Source of the DNA: Haloarcula nitratireducens
GTDB lineage: Archaea; Halobacteriota; Halobacteria; Halobacteriales; Haloarculaceae
Direction: 5' to 3'
NCBI RefSeq assembly: GCF_019599505.1
Contig: NZ_RKLT01000023.1
Span: 1-49,634 of the forward strand
Length of the DNA: 49,634 bases
Part shown: positions 7,750-15,842 of the stretch, piece by piece
How positions within the stretch are numbered: the stretch's first letter is position 1
Layout: the number at the start of each line of letters is the position of its first letter
Made by a program: the position numbers and the translations under genes
The notes under the pieces: generated by a model
Seen by the model: the letters and a program-made list of their open reading frames with translations, nothing else
Database searches by the model: none
Told to the model about the DNA's origin: nothing

Positions 7750-8891
7750 CCGAGCACGTCGTCATCGTCGGCGGCGGGACCGGTGGAACTGTCCTCGCGA
7801 ACGACCTCGCCGACCGGCTCGAACCCGAACTTGGCACCGGCGACGCCCACATCACGCTGGTCAACGATGATCCCGATCACGTCTACAAGCCGGTCTGGCT
7901 GTACGTGCCGTTCGGTCAGCGCGAACCGGGCGACGGCAGACGCCCGCTCGACGGCCTCGTCGACGATGCGGTCGACCTGAAGATCGACCGCGTGTCCGAC
8001 ATCGACACCGAGTCCCAGCGGCTCCAGTTCCACGGTAGCGCCCCGTCAGTCGACTACGATTACCTCGTGTTGGCGACCGGGTCGACGCTGGAGCGCGACC
8101 AAATTCCCGGACTCAGGGAGGGCGGTCATAACTACTACAGCGAGTCGGGCGCGACCGCCCTGCGCGACGAACTGCTGGAGTTCACCGAGGGCGACCTCGT
8201 GTTGAGTGTCATCGGGACTCCCCACATGTGTCCGGCGGCACCACTGGAGTTCGTCTTCATGGCTGACGACTGGCTCCGCGAGCGGGGCTTGCAGGAGGAC
8301 GTCGATATCACCTACACGTATCCCATCCAGCGCGTCCACGGCAACCCCCACATCGCCGAGTGGGCCCGCCCGATCATGGAGGAACGCGGCATCCAGGTAG
8401 AGACGTTCTTCAACGCCGAAGAGGTCGACTCCGAGGCGGAGACTATCACGTCGATGGAGGGAACCGAACTCGACTACGACCTCCTCGTGACGATCCCGCC
8501 CCACGGCGGCGTCAACCTGATCGAGGAGGCGGGGCTCGGTGACGACGGCTGGGTCGACGTCGATAAGCACACGCTGGAAGCCGAGGCCGCCGAGAACGTC
8601 TACGCGCTCGGGGACACCGCCGACACCGGTGTCCCGAAGGCGGGCAGCGTCGCCCACTACCAGGCCGGCGTCGTCGGGCAGCGCCTCGCCAGCGAGATTC
8701 GGGACCGCCCGGCGACGGCGACCTACGACGGGAAGACCCTGTGCTTCATCGAGACGGGGATGGATGCGGCGTCGTTCGTCGAGTTCGACTACGAGAATCC
8801 GCCGTCGCCGGTACCGTCCTCGGAGAAGCTCCACTGGTCGAAGCTGGCGTACAACGAGTCCTACTGGCTGACTGCACGAGGGCTACTCTGA
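7746..8891 (+). CDS. Sulfide:quinone reductase-like flavoprotein
   Basis: With the GTG start at 7746 the product has 381 residues (MTEHVVIVGGGTGGTVLAND). The N terminus is an FAD-binding Rossmann motif; YLVLATGSTLERDQIPG is the internal ATG motif and NVYALGDTAD the second FAD contact. A conserved cysteine, Cys162, occurs in PHMCPAAPLE, the position used in the SQR/flavocytochrome c sulfide dehydrogenase group, and another is in TLCFIETG. This supports oxidation of sulfide to persulfide or polysulfide at the membrane, passing electrons to quinone. It is coupled to tusA upstream and to the DUF1641 gene two bases downstream. An upstream in-frame start within tusA was rejected as non-native sequence. 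Confidence 0.88.
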   Translation: MTEHVVIVGGGTGGTVLANDLADRLEPELGTGDAHITLVNDDPDHVYKPVWLYVPFGQREPGDGRRPLDGLVDDAVDLKIDRVSDIDTESQRLQFHGSAPSVDYDYLVLATGSTLERDQIPGLREGGHNYYSESGATALRDELLEFTEGDLVLSVIGTPHMCPAAPLEFVFMADDWLRERGLQEDVDITYTYPIQRVHGNPHIAEWARPIMEERGIQVETFFNAEEVDSEAETITSMEGTELDYDLLVTIPPHGGVNLIEEAGLGDDGWVDVDKHTLEAEAAENVYALGDTADTGVPKAGSVAHYQAGVVGQRLASEIRDRPATATYDGKTLCFIETGMDAASFVEFDYENPPSPVPSSEKLHWSKLAYNESYWLTARGLL

Positions 8892-8893
8892 TC

Positions 8894-9520
8894 ATGTCGG
8901 AACAGCAAGATACTGAGCAGTCCGAGCTGGAGGCGGCGATTGAACAGAACCCCGAGGCGGTTGCCGAGTTCGTGGACCGCCTCGGCGCCGTCAACGAGCT
9001 ACTGGACGTGCTCTCGCTGGGTGAGAGCGCGCTCGACGACGAGATGGTCCGCGAGCTCTCGGCCACGGGGTCGACGCTCGCGGAGTCTGCCGACGGGCTG
9101 GCGACCGACGAGACGGTGGCGCTAGCCGAGACAGTTGGAGAGAACGGCGACGACCTGCGTGAGGCACTCGATACGTTGCTCGCGCTCCAGCGGAGCGGCA
9201 CGCTCGACGAACTGGCCGAGCTCGCGGAGGTCGGCTCACTGGCGACCGCGGCGCTCGACGACGAGATGGTCAGGTCACTAGCCGGTACCGGCGCCGCGCT
9301 GGGCGAGGTCGCACAGACGGCTTCCGACGGCGACACTCGTGACGGCATCGAGACGCTGCTAAAGGGTGTCGGTGAAGCGGAACGCGAACCGCCCGAGCAG
9401 GTCGGGGCCGTCGGCCTGCTTCGCGGATTACGTGATCCGGATGTCCAGTACGGACTGGGCTACCTGCTGGCGGTTGCAAGCGCAATCGGCCGTGAGTATG
9501 CCGACGGGGAATCACACTAG
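8894..9520 (+). CDS. DUF1641 domain protein
   Basis: The protein has 208 acidic, helical residues starting MSEQQDTEQSELEAAIEQN. Two internal copies of a similar segment can be read: ALDDEMVRELSATGSTLAES and ALDDEMVRSLAGTGAALGEV, so it is a tandem repeat of a helical unit. The C-terminal RDPDVQYGLGYLLAVASAIGR matches DUF1641. DUF1641 proteins are commonly encoded beside SQR-like flavoproteins and are thought to act with them. It starts two bases after the flavoprotein stop. No cofactor motif is visible. The function is inferred from context. Confidence 0.85.
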   Translation: MSEQQDTEQSELEAAIEQNPEAVAEFVDRLGAVNELLDVLSLGESALDDEMVRELSATGSTLAESADGLATDETVALAETVGENGDDLREALDTLLALQRSGTLDELAELAEVGSLATAALDDEMVRSLAGTGAALGEVAQTASDGDTRDGIETLLKGVGEAEREPPEQVGAVGLLRGLRDPDVQYGLGYLLAVASAIGREYADGESH

Positions 9521-9585
9521 CGGGCGGCTTCCGATTCACTTCACTCTCTCACTCAATGCCGTCGAGGGATTAACCGCGCCGGTCT

Positions 9586-9595
9586 GTATTGCACG
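9586..9595. promoter_or_regulatory. GTATTGCACG motif upstream of thioredoxin
   Basis: GTATTGCACG lies 44 bases before the thioredoxin ATG and resembles the TATTGTGCGA set. An A/T-rich ACTATTAACTAT follows at about 9607-9618 and could be the TATA element. Support is positional only. Confidence 0.35.
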
Positions 9596-9638
9596 CTTAG
9601 CCCAAGACTATTAACTATCCGACGCGTAGAGTCTGGTA

Positions 9639-9977
9639 ATGGCAACACAGACAACGGAGATGGACAGCGTGGTTTCGCTCGGTGGTGACGAAATCGAGAC
9701 GGTCGTCGAAAACAGTAGCGTCGCGCTCGTGGAATTCTACACAGAGTGGTGCGGCACCTGCAAACGAATGGAGCCGGTTCTCGAAGCACTCGCGGAAGAC
9801 ACTGACGCGACGATCCTGACGATCGACATCGAATCGAATCTCGAAACGGCGATCGAATTCGGTGCTCAGAGCGCGCCCACGTTCGTCTTGTTCGTCGATG
9901 GGCAACCGGTGAAACAACTTCGAGGCGGCCAGAACGAACAGACACTCCGCGACCTGATCGCCCAGTATCGCGACTAA
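9639..9977 (+). CDS. Thioredoxin-like protein (WCGTC)
   Basis: The protein has 112 residues with the active site EWCGTCKRMEP (Cys38 and Cys41). The cis-proline loop is SAPTFVLF. The middle residues GT, rather than the GP of classical thioredoxin, may alter its redox potential. It is cytoplasmic, lacking a signal peptide. It lies between the SQR/DUF1641 genes and a cysteine desulfurase-like gene 15 bases downstream, so it probably reduces protein disulfides or persulfides in this pathway. Confidence 0.92.
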   Translation: MATQTTEMDSVVSLGGDEIETVVENSSVALVEFYTEWCGTCKRMEPVLEALAEDTDATILTIDIESNLETAIEFGAQSAPTFVLFVDGQPVKQLRGGQNEQTLRDLIAQYRD

Positions 9978-9992
9978 CTCACCGGAAACGAC

Positions 9993-11111
9993 ATGAATCC
10001 CAGAGAACTTCGCGCCGACACGCCTGCCCTGCACGAAGATGTCTACCTGAATTTCGGTGCTCATGGGCCGAGCCCACGATACGTCGTCGAAGCCGCCGAC
10101 GAATTCGTACGGTCACACGAGTACGAAACGAGTACTCGAAACGACCCCTACGAGGTAGCGTTCGACGCATACGACCGAGTGCGGGAGCGCGTCGCCAGTT
10201 TCGTCGGTGCGAACGACGACGAGATCGCGCTCACGGAGAGCACGACCGCGGGCATCAACGCCGTCGCGAACGCTATCGACTGGGAGCCCAACGATACCGT
10301 TGTTCGGACAGACCTCGAGCACCCGGCCGGGACGCTCCCATGGCAACGCCTGAAACGGGAGGGCGTCGACGTTCGCGTCGTCGAGACCGAAGAGGGTCGC
10401 GTTGATCTCGACGCCTTCGCTGAGGCCGTCGACGACGCGCGCCTGGCGTGTTTCAGTGCGGTGACGTGGACGCACGGCACCCGGTTACCCGTCCCTGACC
10501 TCGTCGATATCGCCCACGAGGCTAACGCGTTCGCCCTCGTCGATGCTGTGCAGGTGCCGGGACAGCTTCCGATAAACGTCGGCGAATGGGGTGCGGACGC
10601 CGTCGCGGCTGCTGGCCACAAGTGGCTATTAGGGCTGTGGGGTGGCGGCTTCCTCTACGTCGACCGCCAAGCCGCTGACTCCCTTCTGCCCACTACAGTT
10701 GGCTACCGAAGCGTCGAAACGCCGACTGCAGACCCCTACGAGTTTGCGCCCGGCGCCCGACGGTTCGAGATTGGGTCGTCTAACCCGGCACCACACGTTG
10801 CCTTGGCTGAGGCCATCGAGGCAATCGACGAGGTCGGAGTCGACCGTATCGCTGACCGGATCCAGGAATTGGCTGGCCAGCTGGCCAATGGCATCCCCGA
10901 CGATCGACTTCTCAGTCCGATAAACCCCGAGTCGGGACTCGTGACCATCGACGTGGACGACCCCGAAGCGACGGTCGACCGACTCGCGTCAGAGGGAATC
11001 GTCGTTCGTGCCTTGCCGACGCCGAACGCCGTCCGCGCGTCGGTCCACGCGGTCAACACTCGCGCTGAGGTCGATAGGCTGCTGGACGCCCTCGAACCGG
11101 AGTGGACCTGA
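9993..11111 (+). CDS. Class V aminotransferase, cysteine desulfurase-like
   Basis: The 372-residue protein has the PLP fold of class V aminotransferases. The N terminus YLNFGAHGPSPRYVVEAA matches the substrate-binding loop, LTESTTAGINAVANAI is the phosphate-binding region, and the Schiff-base lysine is Lys210 in AGHKWLLGLWGGG. Relatives include cysteine desulfurases, isopenicillin N epimerases and selenocysteine lyases. There is no obvious flexible loop with a catalytic cysteine like that of IscS, since cysteine is nearly absent (only LACFSAV). This makes classic desulfuration uncertain. It follows the thioredoxin gene by 15 bases and probably shares its transcript. Confidence 0.82.
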   Translation: MNPRELRADTPALHEDVYLNFGAHGPSPRYVVEAADEFVRSHEYETSTRNDPYEVAFDAYDRVRERVASFVGANDDEIALTESTTAGINAVANAIDWEPNDTVVRTDLEHPAGTLPWQRLKREGVDVRVVETEEGRVDLDAFAEAVDDARLACFSAVTWTHGTRLPVPDLVDIAHEANAFALVDAVQVPGQLPINVGEWGADAVAAAGHKWLLGLWGGGFLYVDRQAADSLLPTTVGYRSVETPTADPYEFAPGARRFEIGSSNPAPHVALAEAIEAIDEVGVDRIADRIQELAGQLANGIPDDRLLSPINPESGLVTIDVDDPEATVDRLASEGIVVRALPTPNAVRASVHAVNTRAEVDRLLDALEPEWT

Positions 11112-11238
11112 CGCAATCATCGTTCTCCGCGGGAACCCGCAACGACAGTTTCTCACGGTCTACTTGTTGAAACCGGACAGCGCTGCTGAAGTGGTGGTCA
11201 GCGGGATACTGCACACGGGGGAGAAACGGCGGTCTGCT

Positions 11239-11460
11239 TCAGTCGACATGCACGCGACCGCTTTCATCGACGACGACGTCGTGACCGCGATACGTGAAGC
11301 GAATCTCGATGTCAGATATCGTCGAATCCTTAATCAGCGTTTCTAGTGCATCCGAATCGACAACCTCTGCTAGTGGCGGTTCGAGTGTGACCGGCTCACT
11401 GCCCTCTTCCTCCGCGACGGCGTCAACAATCCGGGAGACCGGGTTTTTGAGTTTGGTCAT
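11239..11460 (-). CDS. HalOD1 output-domain protein
   Basis: The 73-residue product starts MTKLKNPVSRIVDAVAEEEG and contains EPPLAEVVDSDALETLI followed by IEIRFTYRGHDVVVDESG. This is the HalOD1 (halobacterial output) domain, a haloarchaea-specific module of unknown activity often coupled to signalling. It is the last gene of a minus-strand group led by a TusA gene. The intervening DsrE gene is almost entirely deleted, so the domain now lies close to tusA. Confidence 0.82.
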   Translation of the reverse strand: MTKLKNPVSRIVDAVAEEEGSEPVTLEPPLAEVVDSDALETLIKDSTISDIEIRFTYRGHDVVVDESGRVHVD

Positions 11461-11466
11461 CGGAAA

Positions 11467-11549
11467 TTAGACGAGGAGCTGTATATCGGCGTCAGCCATG
11501 TCCTGGTGGGCGTGTCGTCAGCCGACGCGTCGGGTGTGTCCGTGCTCAT
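11467..11549 (-). pseudogene. DsrE-family gene reduced to its two ends
   Basis: Reading the minus strand from 11549 gives the start MSTDTPDASADDTPTR, which resembles the acidic N terminus of haloarchaeal DsrE/DsrF/DrsH-like proteins. In another frame, bases 11499-11467 give MADADIQLLV and then a stop; this is how I remember those proteins ending. Only about 50 bases separate these ends, whereas the family normally has about 150-200 residues. The whole catalytic core is therefore absent. It sits three bases after the tusA stop, where a DsrE gene would be expected. The identification rests on recall of short termini. Confidence 0.5.
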
Positions 11550-11551
11550 CG

Positions 11552-11797
11552 TCACTCCGTCTTGCGGACGTAGTGTTTGTACACGTCGTCGCCCTCAGTT
11601 TGGTCGACGAGTTCAACGCCCTCGGTACCGTCGGCCCAGCCGTCGATGTCGCTCATGCTTCCAGGGTCGGTCGCTAGCACTTCGAGGACTTCTCCCTCAG
11701 CGAGATCGTCGATGGCGGTTTTCGTCTTCACCACTGGCATGGGACACGATACCCCTTTCACTTCGAGCGTCTCCGTAATGTCGAATTCAGCACTCAT
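11552..11797 (-). CDS. TusA-family sulfur carrier protein
   Basis: The 81-residue protein starts MSAEFDITETLEVKGVSCPMP; Cys18 in the CPMP motif is the persulfide-bearing residue and is followed by VVKTKTAIDDLAEGEVLEV. The C-terminal strand DDVYKHYVRKTE completes the TusA fold. It leads a minus-strand group divergent from the rhodanese/persulfide dioxygenase-like gene. A TCGCACAATA motif and an A/T-rich element lie in its promoter region. It would normally pass sulfur to the neighbouring DsrE protein, which here is deleted. Confidence 0.92.
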   Translation of the reverse strand: MSAEFDITETLEVKGVSCPMPVVKTKTAIDDLAEGEVLEVLATDPGSMSDIDGWADGTEGVELVDQTEGDDVYKHYVRKTE

Positions 11798-11831
11798 TGG
11801 TTATCTGCTCCGAAAGTCTGTATTGGAGCTA

Positions 11832-11868
11832 TCGCACAATACCACCTAGCCAAGTAAAATATTGTCGA
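11832..11868. promoter_or_regulatory. tusA promoter with two TATTGT words
   Basis: On the minus strand the order is TATTGTCGA-like DNA at 11860-11868 (on the plus strand), AAATATTTTAC as a possible TATA element near 11855-11862, and TATTGTGCGA at 11841-11832. The last overlaps the expected transcription start, which would suit a repressor site. Confidence 0.45.
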
Positions 11869-11975
11869 TTCTTGTGGATGACGATAACTACTGTGGGCCC
11901 GCATTAAGGCGTCGGAACATTCTCAGGCCCTAAAAGACGTTTTAATCGAGTTGATACGCGTTCTCCCGCTAGCAG

Positions 11976-12044
11976 TATTGTCCATAATAGGAATTACTAT
12001 GCAAATCCTTTTGTGCGTCCACCCAGTAGAAACGACTGTACAAC
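11976..12044 (+). promoter_or_regulatory. Promoter region of the rhodanese/MBL operon
   Basis: TATTGTCC at 11976-11983 is followed by A/T-rich DNA (ATAATAGGAATTACTATGCAAAT) up to the ATG at 12045. It resembles the other sulfur-island promoters in composition and in the TATTGT word, but lacks the GCGA half. The assignment is tentative. Confidence 0.35.
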
Positions 12045-13238
12045 ATGAACGCCGACGACTTCCCGACTCCGGACGTCGACGTCGAATCCGTCGACCCGGA
12101 ATCGCTCAAGGACCGTATCGACGCCGGTGAGGACGTCACACTCCTCGACGCGCGCATGCAATCGGACTACGAGGAGTGGCGGATCGACGGCGAGAACGTC
12201 ACGTCGATCAACGTCCCCTATTTCGAGTTCCTCGACGACGACATCGACGACGCCGTCCTCGACCAGATCCCCGACGACCGCGAGGTGACCGTCCTCTGCG
12301 CGAAGGGCGGCGCCAGCGAGTACGTCGCGGGCACGCTCGCGGAGCGCGGGTACGACGTCGACCACCTCGAAGAAGGAATGAATGGCTGGGCGAGCATCTA
12401 CGAGGCCGTCGAAGTCGAACGCTACGACGGCGCCGGTACGCTGTTGCAGTACCAGCGGCCGTCCTCGGGCTGTCTCGGCTACCTCCTCTACGACGACGAC
12501 GAAGCCGCGATCATCGACCCGTTGCGGGCGTTCACCGACCGCTACCTCGAGGACGCCGACGACCTCGGTGTCGACCTGCAGTATGCGCTGGACACTCACA
12601 TCCACGCAGACCATATTTCGGGCGTGCGCGATCTCGACGCGGAGGGTGTCGAGGGCGTCATCCCCGAGGCAGCCGTCGACCGCGGCGTCACCTACGCGGA
12701 CGAACTGACCATGGCCGAGGACGGCGACACCTTCGACATCGGCGACGCCACCATCGAGGCCGTCTACACGCCCGGCCACACGACCGGGATGACCTCGTAT
12801 CTCGTCGACGACAGCCTGCTCGCGACCGGCGACGGGCTGTTCGTCGAGAGCGTCGCCCGCCCCGACCTCGAAGAGGGCGACGAGGGTGCGCCAGATGCCG
12901 CGCGCATGCTCTACGAGTCCCTCCAGGAACGCGTGCTCGCGCTGCCTGATGACACGCTCGTCGGTGGCGCGCACTTCAGCGACGCCGCCGAGCCCGCCGC
13001 AGACGGTACCTACACGGCTCCCATCGGCGAGCTCGTCGAGGAGATGGGCGCACTCACGATGGACGAAGACGCGTTCGTAGACCTGATCCTCTCGGACATG
13101 CCGCCGCGACCGGCCAACTACGAGGACATCATCGCGACGAACCTCGGGCAGAACGCCGTCGACGACGAGAAAGCGTTCATCCTGGAACTCGGGCCGAACA
13201 ACTGTGCCGCCAGCCAGAACTCGCTCGCGGGTGACTAA
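12045..13238 (+). CDS. Rhodanese and metallo-beta-lactamase fusion, persulfide dioxygenase-like
   Basis: The 397-residue protein joins two domains. Residues 15-125 form a rhodanese domain, with LLDARMQSDYEEW and the active-site loop VLCAKGGASEY (Cys85). Residues 135-390 form a metallo-beta-lactamase domain with THIHADHISG (His185, His187, Asp189, His190) and YTPGHTTGMTS. The GHTTG arrangement fits the ETHE1-type persulfide dioxygenase group, which oxidises glutathione- or CoA-type persulfides to sulfite in the cytoplasm. Here the rhodanese domain precedes the MBL domain. It begins an operon with the YeeE/YedE genes, so uptake and oxidation of sulfane sulfur are probably linked. Hydrolase activity on thioesters is a less likely alternative. 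Confidence 0.88.
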   Translation: MNADDFPTPDVDVESVDPESLKDRIDAGEDVTLLDARMQSDYEEWRIDGENVTSINVPYFEFLDDDIDDAVLDQIPDDREVTVLCAKGGASEYVAGTLAERGYDVDHLEEGMNGWASIYEAVEVERYDGAGTLLQYQRPSSGCLGYLLYDDDEAAIIDPLRAFTDRYLEDADDLGVDLQYALDTHIHADHISGVRDLDAEGVEGVIPEAAVDRGVTYADELTMAEDGDTFDIGDATIEAVYTPGHTTGMTSYLVDDSLLATGDGLFVESVARPDLEEGDEGAPDAARMLYESLQERVLALPDDTLVGGAHFSDAAEPAADGTYTAPIGELVEEMGALTMDEDAFVDLILSDMPPRPANYEDIIATNLGQNAVDDEKAFILELGPNNCAASQNSLAGD

Positions 13239-13246
13239 CGACGCCG

Positions 13247-13804
13247 ATGGTCACTGACCCTGTACTGCTCCAGGCGGTTGCCGACCTCTTCCCCAACGGG
13301 ATCAGCCGGTACGCCGTCGGCGGCCTGCTCGTCGGCCTCGGGACCGTCCTGATCTACATCGGAACGGGGATCCCAGCCGGGGCGAGTACGTTCCTGGAGT
13401 CGACGCTGTCGTACGTCTCTGGCCAGTCCCGGTTCCAGCAGTACGTCGGCTCGCGTGACTGGCGGCTCGTGTTCACGGCCGGCATCATCCTGGGCGGCCT
13501 AGCGTTCGCGGCGACGTTCCAGTCCGGTCTGGTCACAAGCTCGCTGTACGAACCCGGTACGACCGGCCAGCTGTACGAGGTCGCCGGCGTGACACTCTGG
13601 ATGACCGACGTCCAGCCGTGGCGGCTGTTCATTGGTGGCATCCTAGTCGGCATCGGAACCCGGATCGGCAAGGGCTGTACGTCCGGACACGGCGTCTGTG
13701 GCGTCGGCTCGGCGTCGAAGACGTCGCTGGTCGGCGTACTGACGTTCCTGACCGTGGCGATCGGGACCGCACAGGTCGTCGCCGCGTTGGGGGTGAGCCC
13801 ATGA
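13247..13804 (+). CDS. YeeE/YedE sulfur transporter, first half
   Basis: The 185-residue membrane protein has several hydrophobic segments and the conserved IGTRIGKGCTSGHGVCGVGS motif near its C terminus, with two cysteines. This is the YeeE/YedE (DUF395, TsuA-like) family, which imports thiosulfate or related sulfur compounds across the membrane. The gene begins eight bases after the rhodanese/MBL gene. The second half is encoded separately from 13872. The ATGA at its end, which would normally couple the two halves, is disrupted by a short G/C-rich insertion. Confidence 0.88.
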   Translation: MVTDPVLLQAVADLFPNGISRYAVGGLLVGLGTVLIYIGTGIPAGASTFLESTLSYVSGQSRFQQYVGSRDWRLVFTAGIILGGLAFAATFQSGLVTSSLYEPGTTGQLYEVAGVTLWMTDVQPWRLFIGGILVGIGTRIGKGCTSGHGVCGVGSASKTSLVGVLTFLTVAIGTAQVVAALGVSP

Positions 13805-13874
13805 GCTGCGAGACGCAAGCGGAGCGAGGGTCTCGAAACGCGCGAACGGGAGCGACCGGAGGGAGCGACACGTG
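13801..13874. repeat. Short G/C-rich insertion with hairpin between the transporter halves
   Basis: An ATGAGC at 13801 overlaps the end of the first transporter gene and is followed by about 65 bases, then a GTGAGC at 13872 that opens the second gene. The inserted DNA contains CGAGAC and GTCTCG as a stem, plus repeated GAGCG/GGGAGCG words. It looks like a small repetitive insertion that duplicated the start hexamer. Translated from 13801 it gives only a 24-codon ORF of low complexity. Confidence 0.55.
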
Positions 13875-14333
13875 AGCGAGGACCGGCATCCGCTGTTCAA
13901 GCCGTTGATCTTCGTCGGCGGCCTGATCTTTGGGTTCGGACTCGGGTTCAGCCACATGGCGCGGCCGGAGGTAGTGCTGAACTTCCTCCAGTTCGACGAC
14001 CTCGGACTCCCGTTCGTCATGTTCGGGGCCGCAATCGTCTCCGGGATCGCGTTCGCCCTGCTACCCCGGATTCGGGACGCCGCGCCCCTCACGAGCGACC
14101 CCTACGAGCGGCGCCTGAAGCCGTTCGACCGGAACGTCCTCGTCGGCGGCGCCGTCTTCGGCGTCGGCTGGGGACTCTCCGGCATCTGCCCGGGCGCGGC
14201 CTACGCCAGCCTCGGCGTCGGCAACGTCACCATCCTCTGGGCGCTCGCCGGCATGTTCCTCGGTGCGTACGCGCAGGGCTACTGGCGGAGTCGGAGTCAG
14301 GCGCAGGACACCGCTGCGACGGGTGCAGACTAA
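13872..14333 (+). CDS. YeeE/YedE sulfur transporter, second half
   Basis: The GTG start gives 153 residues, MSEDRHPLFKPLIFVGGLIF, with about four membrane segments. The conserved motif GWGLSGICPGAAYASLG matches the second cysteine-containing core of YeeE/YedE proteins. With the preceding gene it would form the complete two-domain transporter. It is followed by a PiT-family permease nine bases after the stop. A GTG instead of ATG start may reduce its expression relative to the first half. Confidence 0.86.
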   Translation: MSEDRHPLFKPLIFVGGLIFGFGLGFSHMARPEVVLNFLQFDDLGLPFVMFGAAIVSGIAFALLPRIRDAAPLTSDPYERRLKPFDRNVLVGGAVFGVGWGLSGICPGAAYASLGVGNVTILWALAGMFLGAYAQGYWRSRSQAQDTAATGAD

Positions 14334-14342
14334 CCCATTTCT

Positions 14343-15518
14343 ATGGACTTCCCTCTCATCGCCCTCTTCATCGGTGCTGCACTCGCGAGCCTGTTTATGG
14401 CGTGGGTCATCGGCGCCGGGTCGAGCGGCGCGACGCCGTATGCCCCTGCTGTCGGCGCAAACGCTATCGTGACGATGCGCGCCGCCTTTCTAGTCGGCAT
14501 TTTCGGCTTCGCCGGTGCCGTTACTCAGGGCGGCAACGTCTCGGAAGCCATCGGTAGCGGCCTCGTCGGCGGCATCAGCCTGCCCATTGCCGGTGTTATC
14601 CTCGTGCTCGTGTTGGGAGCAGGGTTGATGGCGATCGGCATCACGACCGGCTATCCGATCGCGACCGCGTTCACCGTAACGGGTGCCGTCATCGGTGTCG
14701 GGCTTGCACTCGGTGGGACGCCGATCTGGTCGAAGTACCAGCAGATCGCCGCAGTGTGGGTGTTGACACCCTTCGTCGGCGGCGGCATCGCATTCACCAT
14801 CGCGAGTCTCCTCCCACGTCCAGATATTCCCGAACGGTACAGTATTCCCGTCCTCGCCGGCCTCGTCGGGGCCGTTCTTATGAACGTCCGGTTCAGCTTC
14901 CTGGGTGAAGGGAACGCGTCGGGGACTGTCCGTGGTCTTGGACAGCGCGTGCTGGCAGTTGAGGGGCTCGCCTCAACGGTCGGCATTACCGGCCTCATGG
15001 CGCTGGCCGTCGCGGCGGTCGTCTGGTGGGACGTTAGTCGCGACGAACGCGGTGGCCTGCGACGCGTGCTGCTCGCACTCGGGTCGCTTGTCGCGTTCTC
15101 CGCGGGCGGGAGTCAGGTCGGACTTGCCGTCGGGCCGCTGCTGCCGCTGCTTAACGAGATGGGGATGGTTTCGACGTTCGCCGTACTCGTCGGTGGCGGC
15201 CTCGGAATGCTCGTTGGCTCATGGACGGGTGCGCCGCGGATGATTAAGTCGCTCGCCCAGGACTACTCGTCGCTTGGCCCTCGGCGCTCCATCTCGGCGC
15301 TTGTCCCGTCGTTCCTGATTGCACAGCTGGCAGTCCTGCTGGGAGTCCCGGTTTCGTTCAACGAGATCGTCGTCAGCGCCATCATCGGAAGCGGCGCGGC
15401 GGTCGGCGGTCGTGAGGCGGTGGATGCACGAAAAATTCTCGTGACGCTCGGAGCGTGGGCAGGTTCGTTCGTCCTGTCGTTCGCGCTCGCGTACGCCGCT
15501 GCGTTCTTCCTACTATGA
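14343..15518 (+). CDS. PiT-family anion permease, possibly CysP-like sulfate transporter
   Basis: The 391-residue protein has about ten hydrophobic segments and the two-fold duplication of the inorganic phosphate transporter (PHO4) family: GANAIVTMRAAFLVGIFGFAG near the start, and NEIVVSAIIGSGAAVGG in the second half. Family members carry phosphate, while CysP proteins of the same fold carry sulfate or thiosulfate. The canonical GANDVAN motif reads GANAIVT here, a difference that fits an altered substrate. Its place after the YeeE/YedE genes favours a sulfur oxyanion. The substrate is inferred. Confidence 0.85.
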   Translation: MDFPLIALFIGAALASLFMAWVIGAGSSGATPYAPAVGANAIVTMRAAFLVGIFGFAGAVTQGGNVSEAIGSGLVGGISLPIAGVILVLVLGAGLMAIGITTGYPIATAFTVTGAVIGVGLALGGTPIWSKYQQIAAVWVLTPFVGGGIAFTIASLLPRPDIPERYSIPVLAGLVGAVLMNVRFSFLGEGNASGTVRGLGQRVLAVEGLASTVGITGLMALAVAAVVWWDVSRDERGGLRRVLLALGSLVAFSAGGSQVGLAVGPLLPLLNEMGMVSTFAVLVGGGLGMLVGSWTGAPRMIKSLAQDYSSLGPRRSISALVPSFLIAQLAVLLGVPVSFNEIVVSAIIGSGAAVGGREAVDARKILVTLGAWAGSFVLSFALAYAAAFFLL

Positions 15519-15842
15519 TCCAGAGATGAGTCAGATGAATTATTTAATGGGTGAGACAACTGAACTCGGTCAACAGAATCCGCAAGCATCTCGGGCAGTT
15601 CTTGCTGCATGTCCTGTTCGTATGCACGACCGGACAGATCGGATTCGAACGAACTGTCGTCTTCTACGGATGGGAGCTTGACCGATTCGCTCGAATGTGA
15701 CCATATTCTCTGTAAACATCCTTGGGGCGAGAGGTAGTTACTCACGGGTTGTTCCTATTTCACGTATCGTAATTCCTCGCGAAATTGTGCGAACTGTGCA
15801 AAAGTCTTTTAACGGCACAATCCCTACGTAGAATCGATAACG
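15519..15842. promoter_or_regulatory. 324-base gap with promoter of the TrmB-like regulator
   Basis: Bases 15519-15740 contain short frames on both strands that I do not trust. The last 60 bases form a promoter-like arrangement: ATTGTGCGA at 15784-15792 and GCACAAT at 15815-15821 flank AAAAGTCTTTTAA, a probable TATA element. The two words are inverted copies of each other, so a dimeric regulator could bind across the promoter. As this is the regulator's own promoter, autoregulation is plausible. Confidence 0.5.

Noticed and set aside
12176..12949. A 257-codon plus-strand frame inside the rhodanese/MBL gene
   Set aside because: It is an arginine-rich shift of the real frame and contains no motif.
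11997..12974. A 325-codon minus-strand frame opposite the rhodanese/MBL gene
   Set aside because: Its valine- and arginine-rich translation mirrors the third-position bias of the true gene, and it has no domain motif.
15263..15745. A 160-codon minus-strand frame at the end of the PiT permease gene
   Set aside because: More than half is antisense to the permease, and the non-overlapping part has no motif or promoter.
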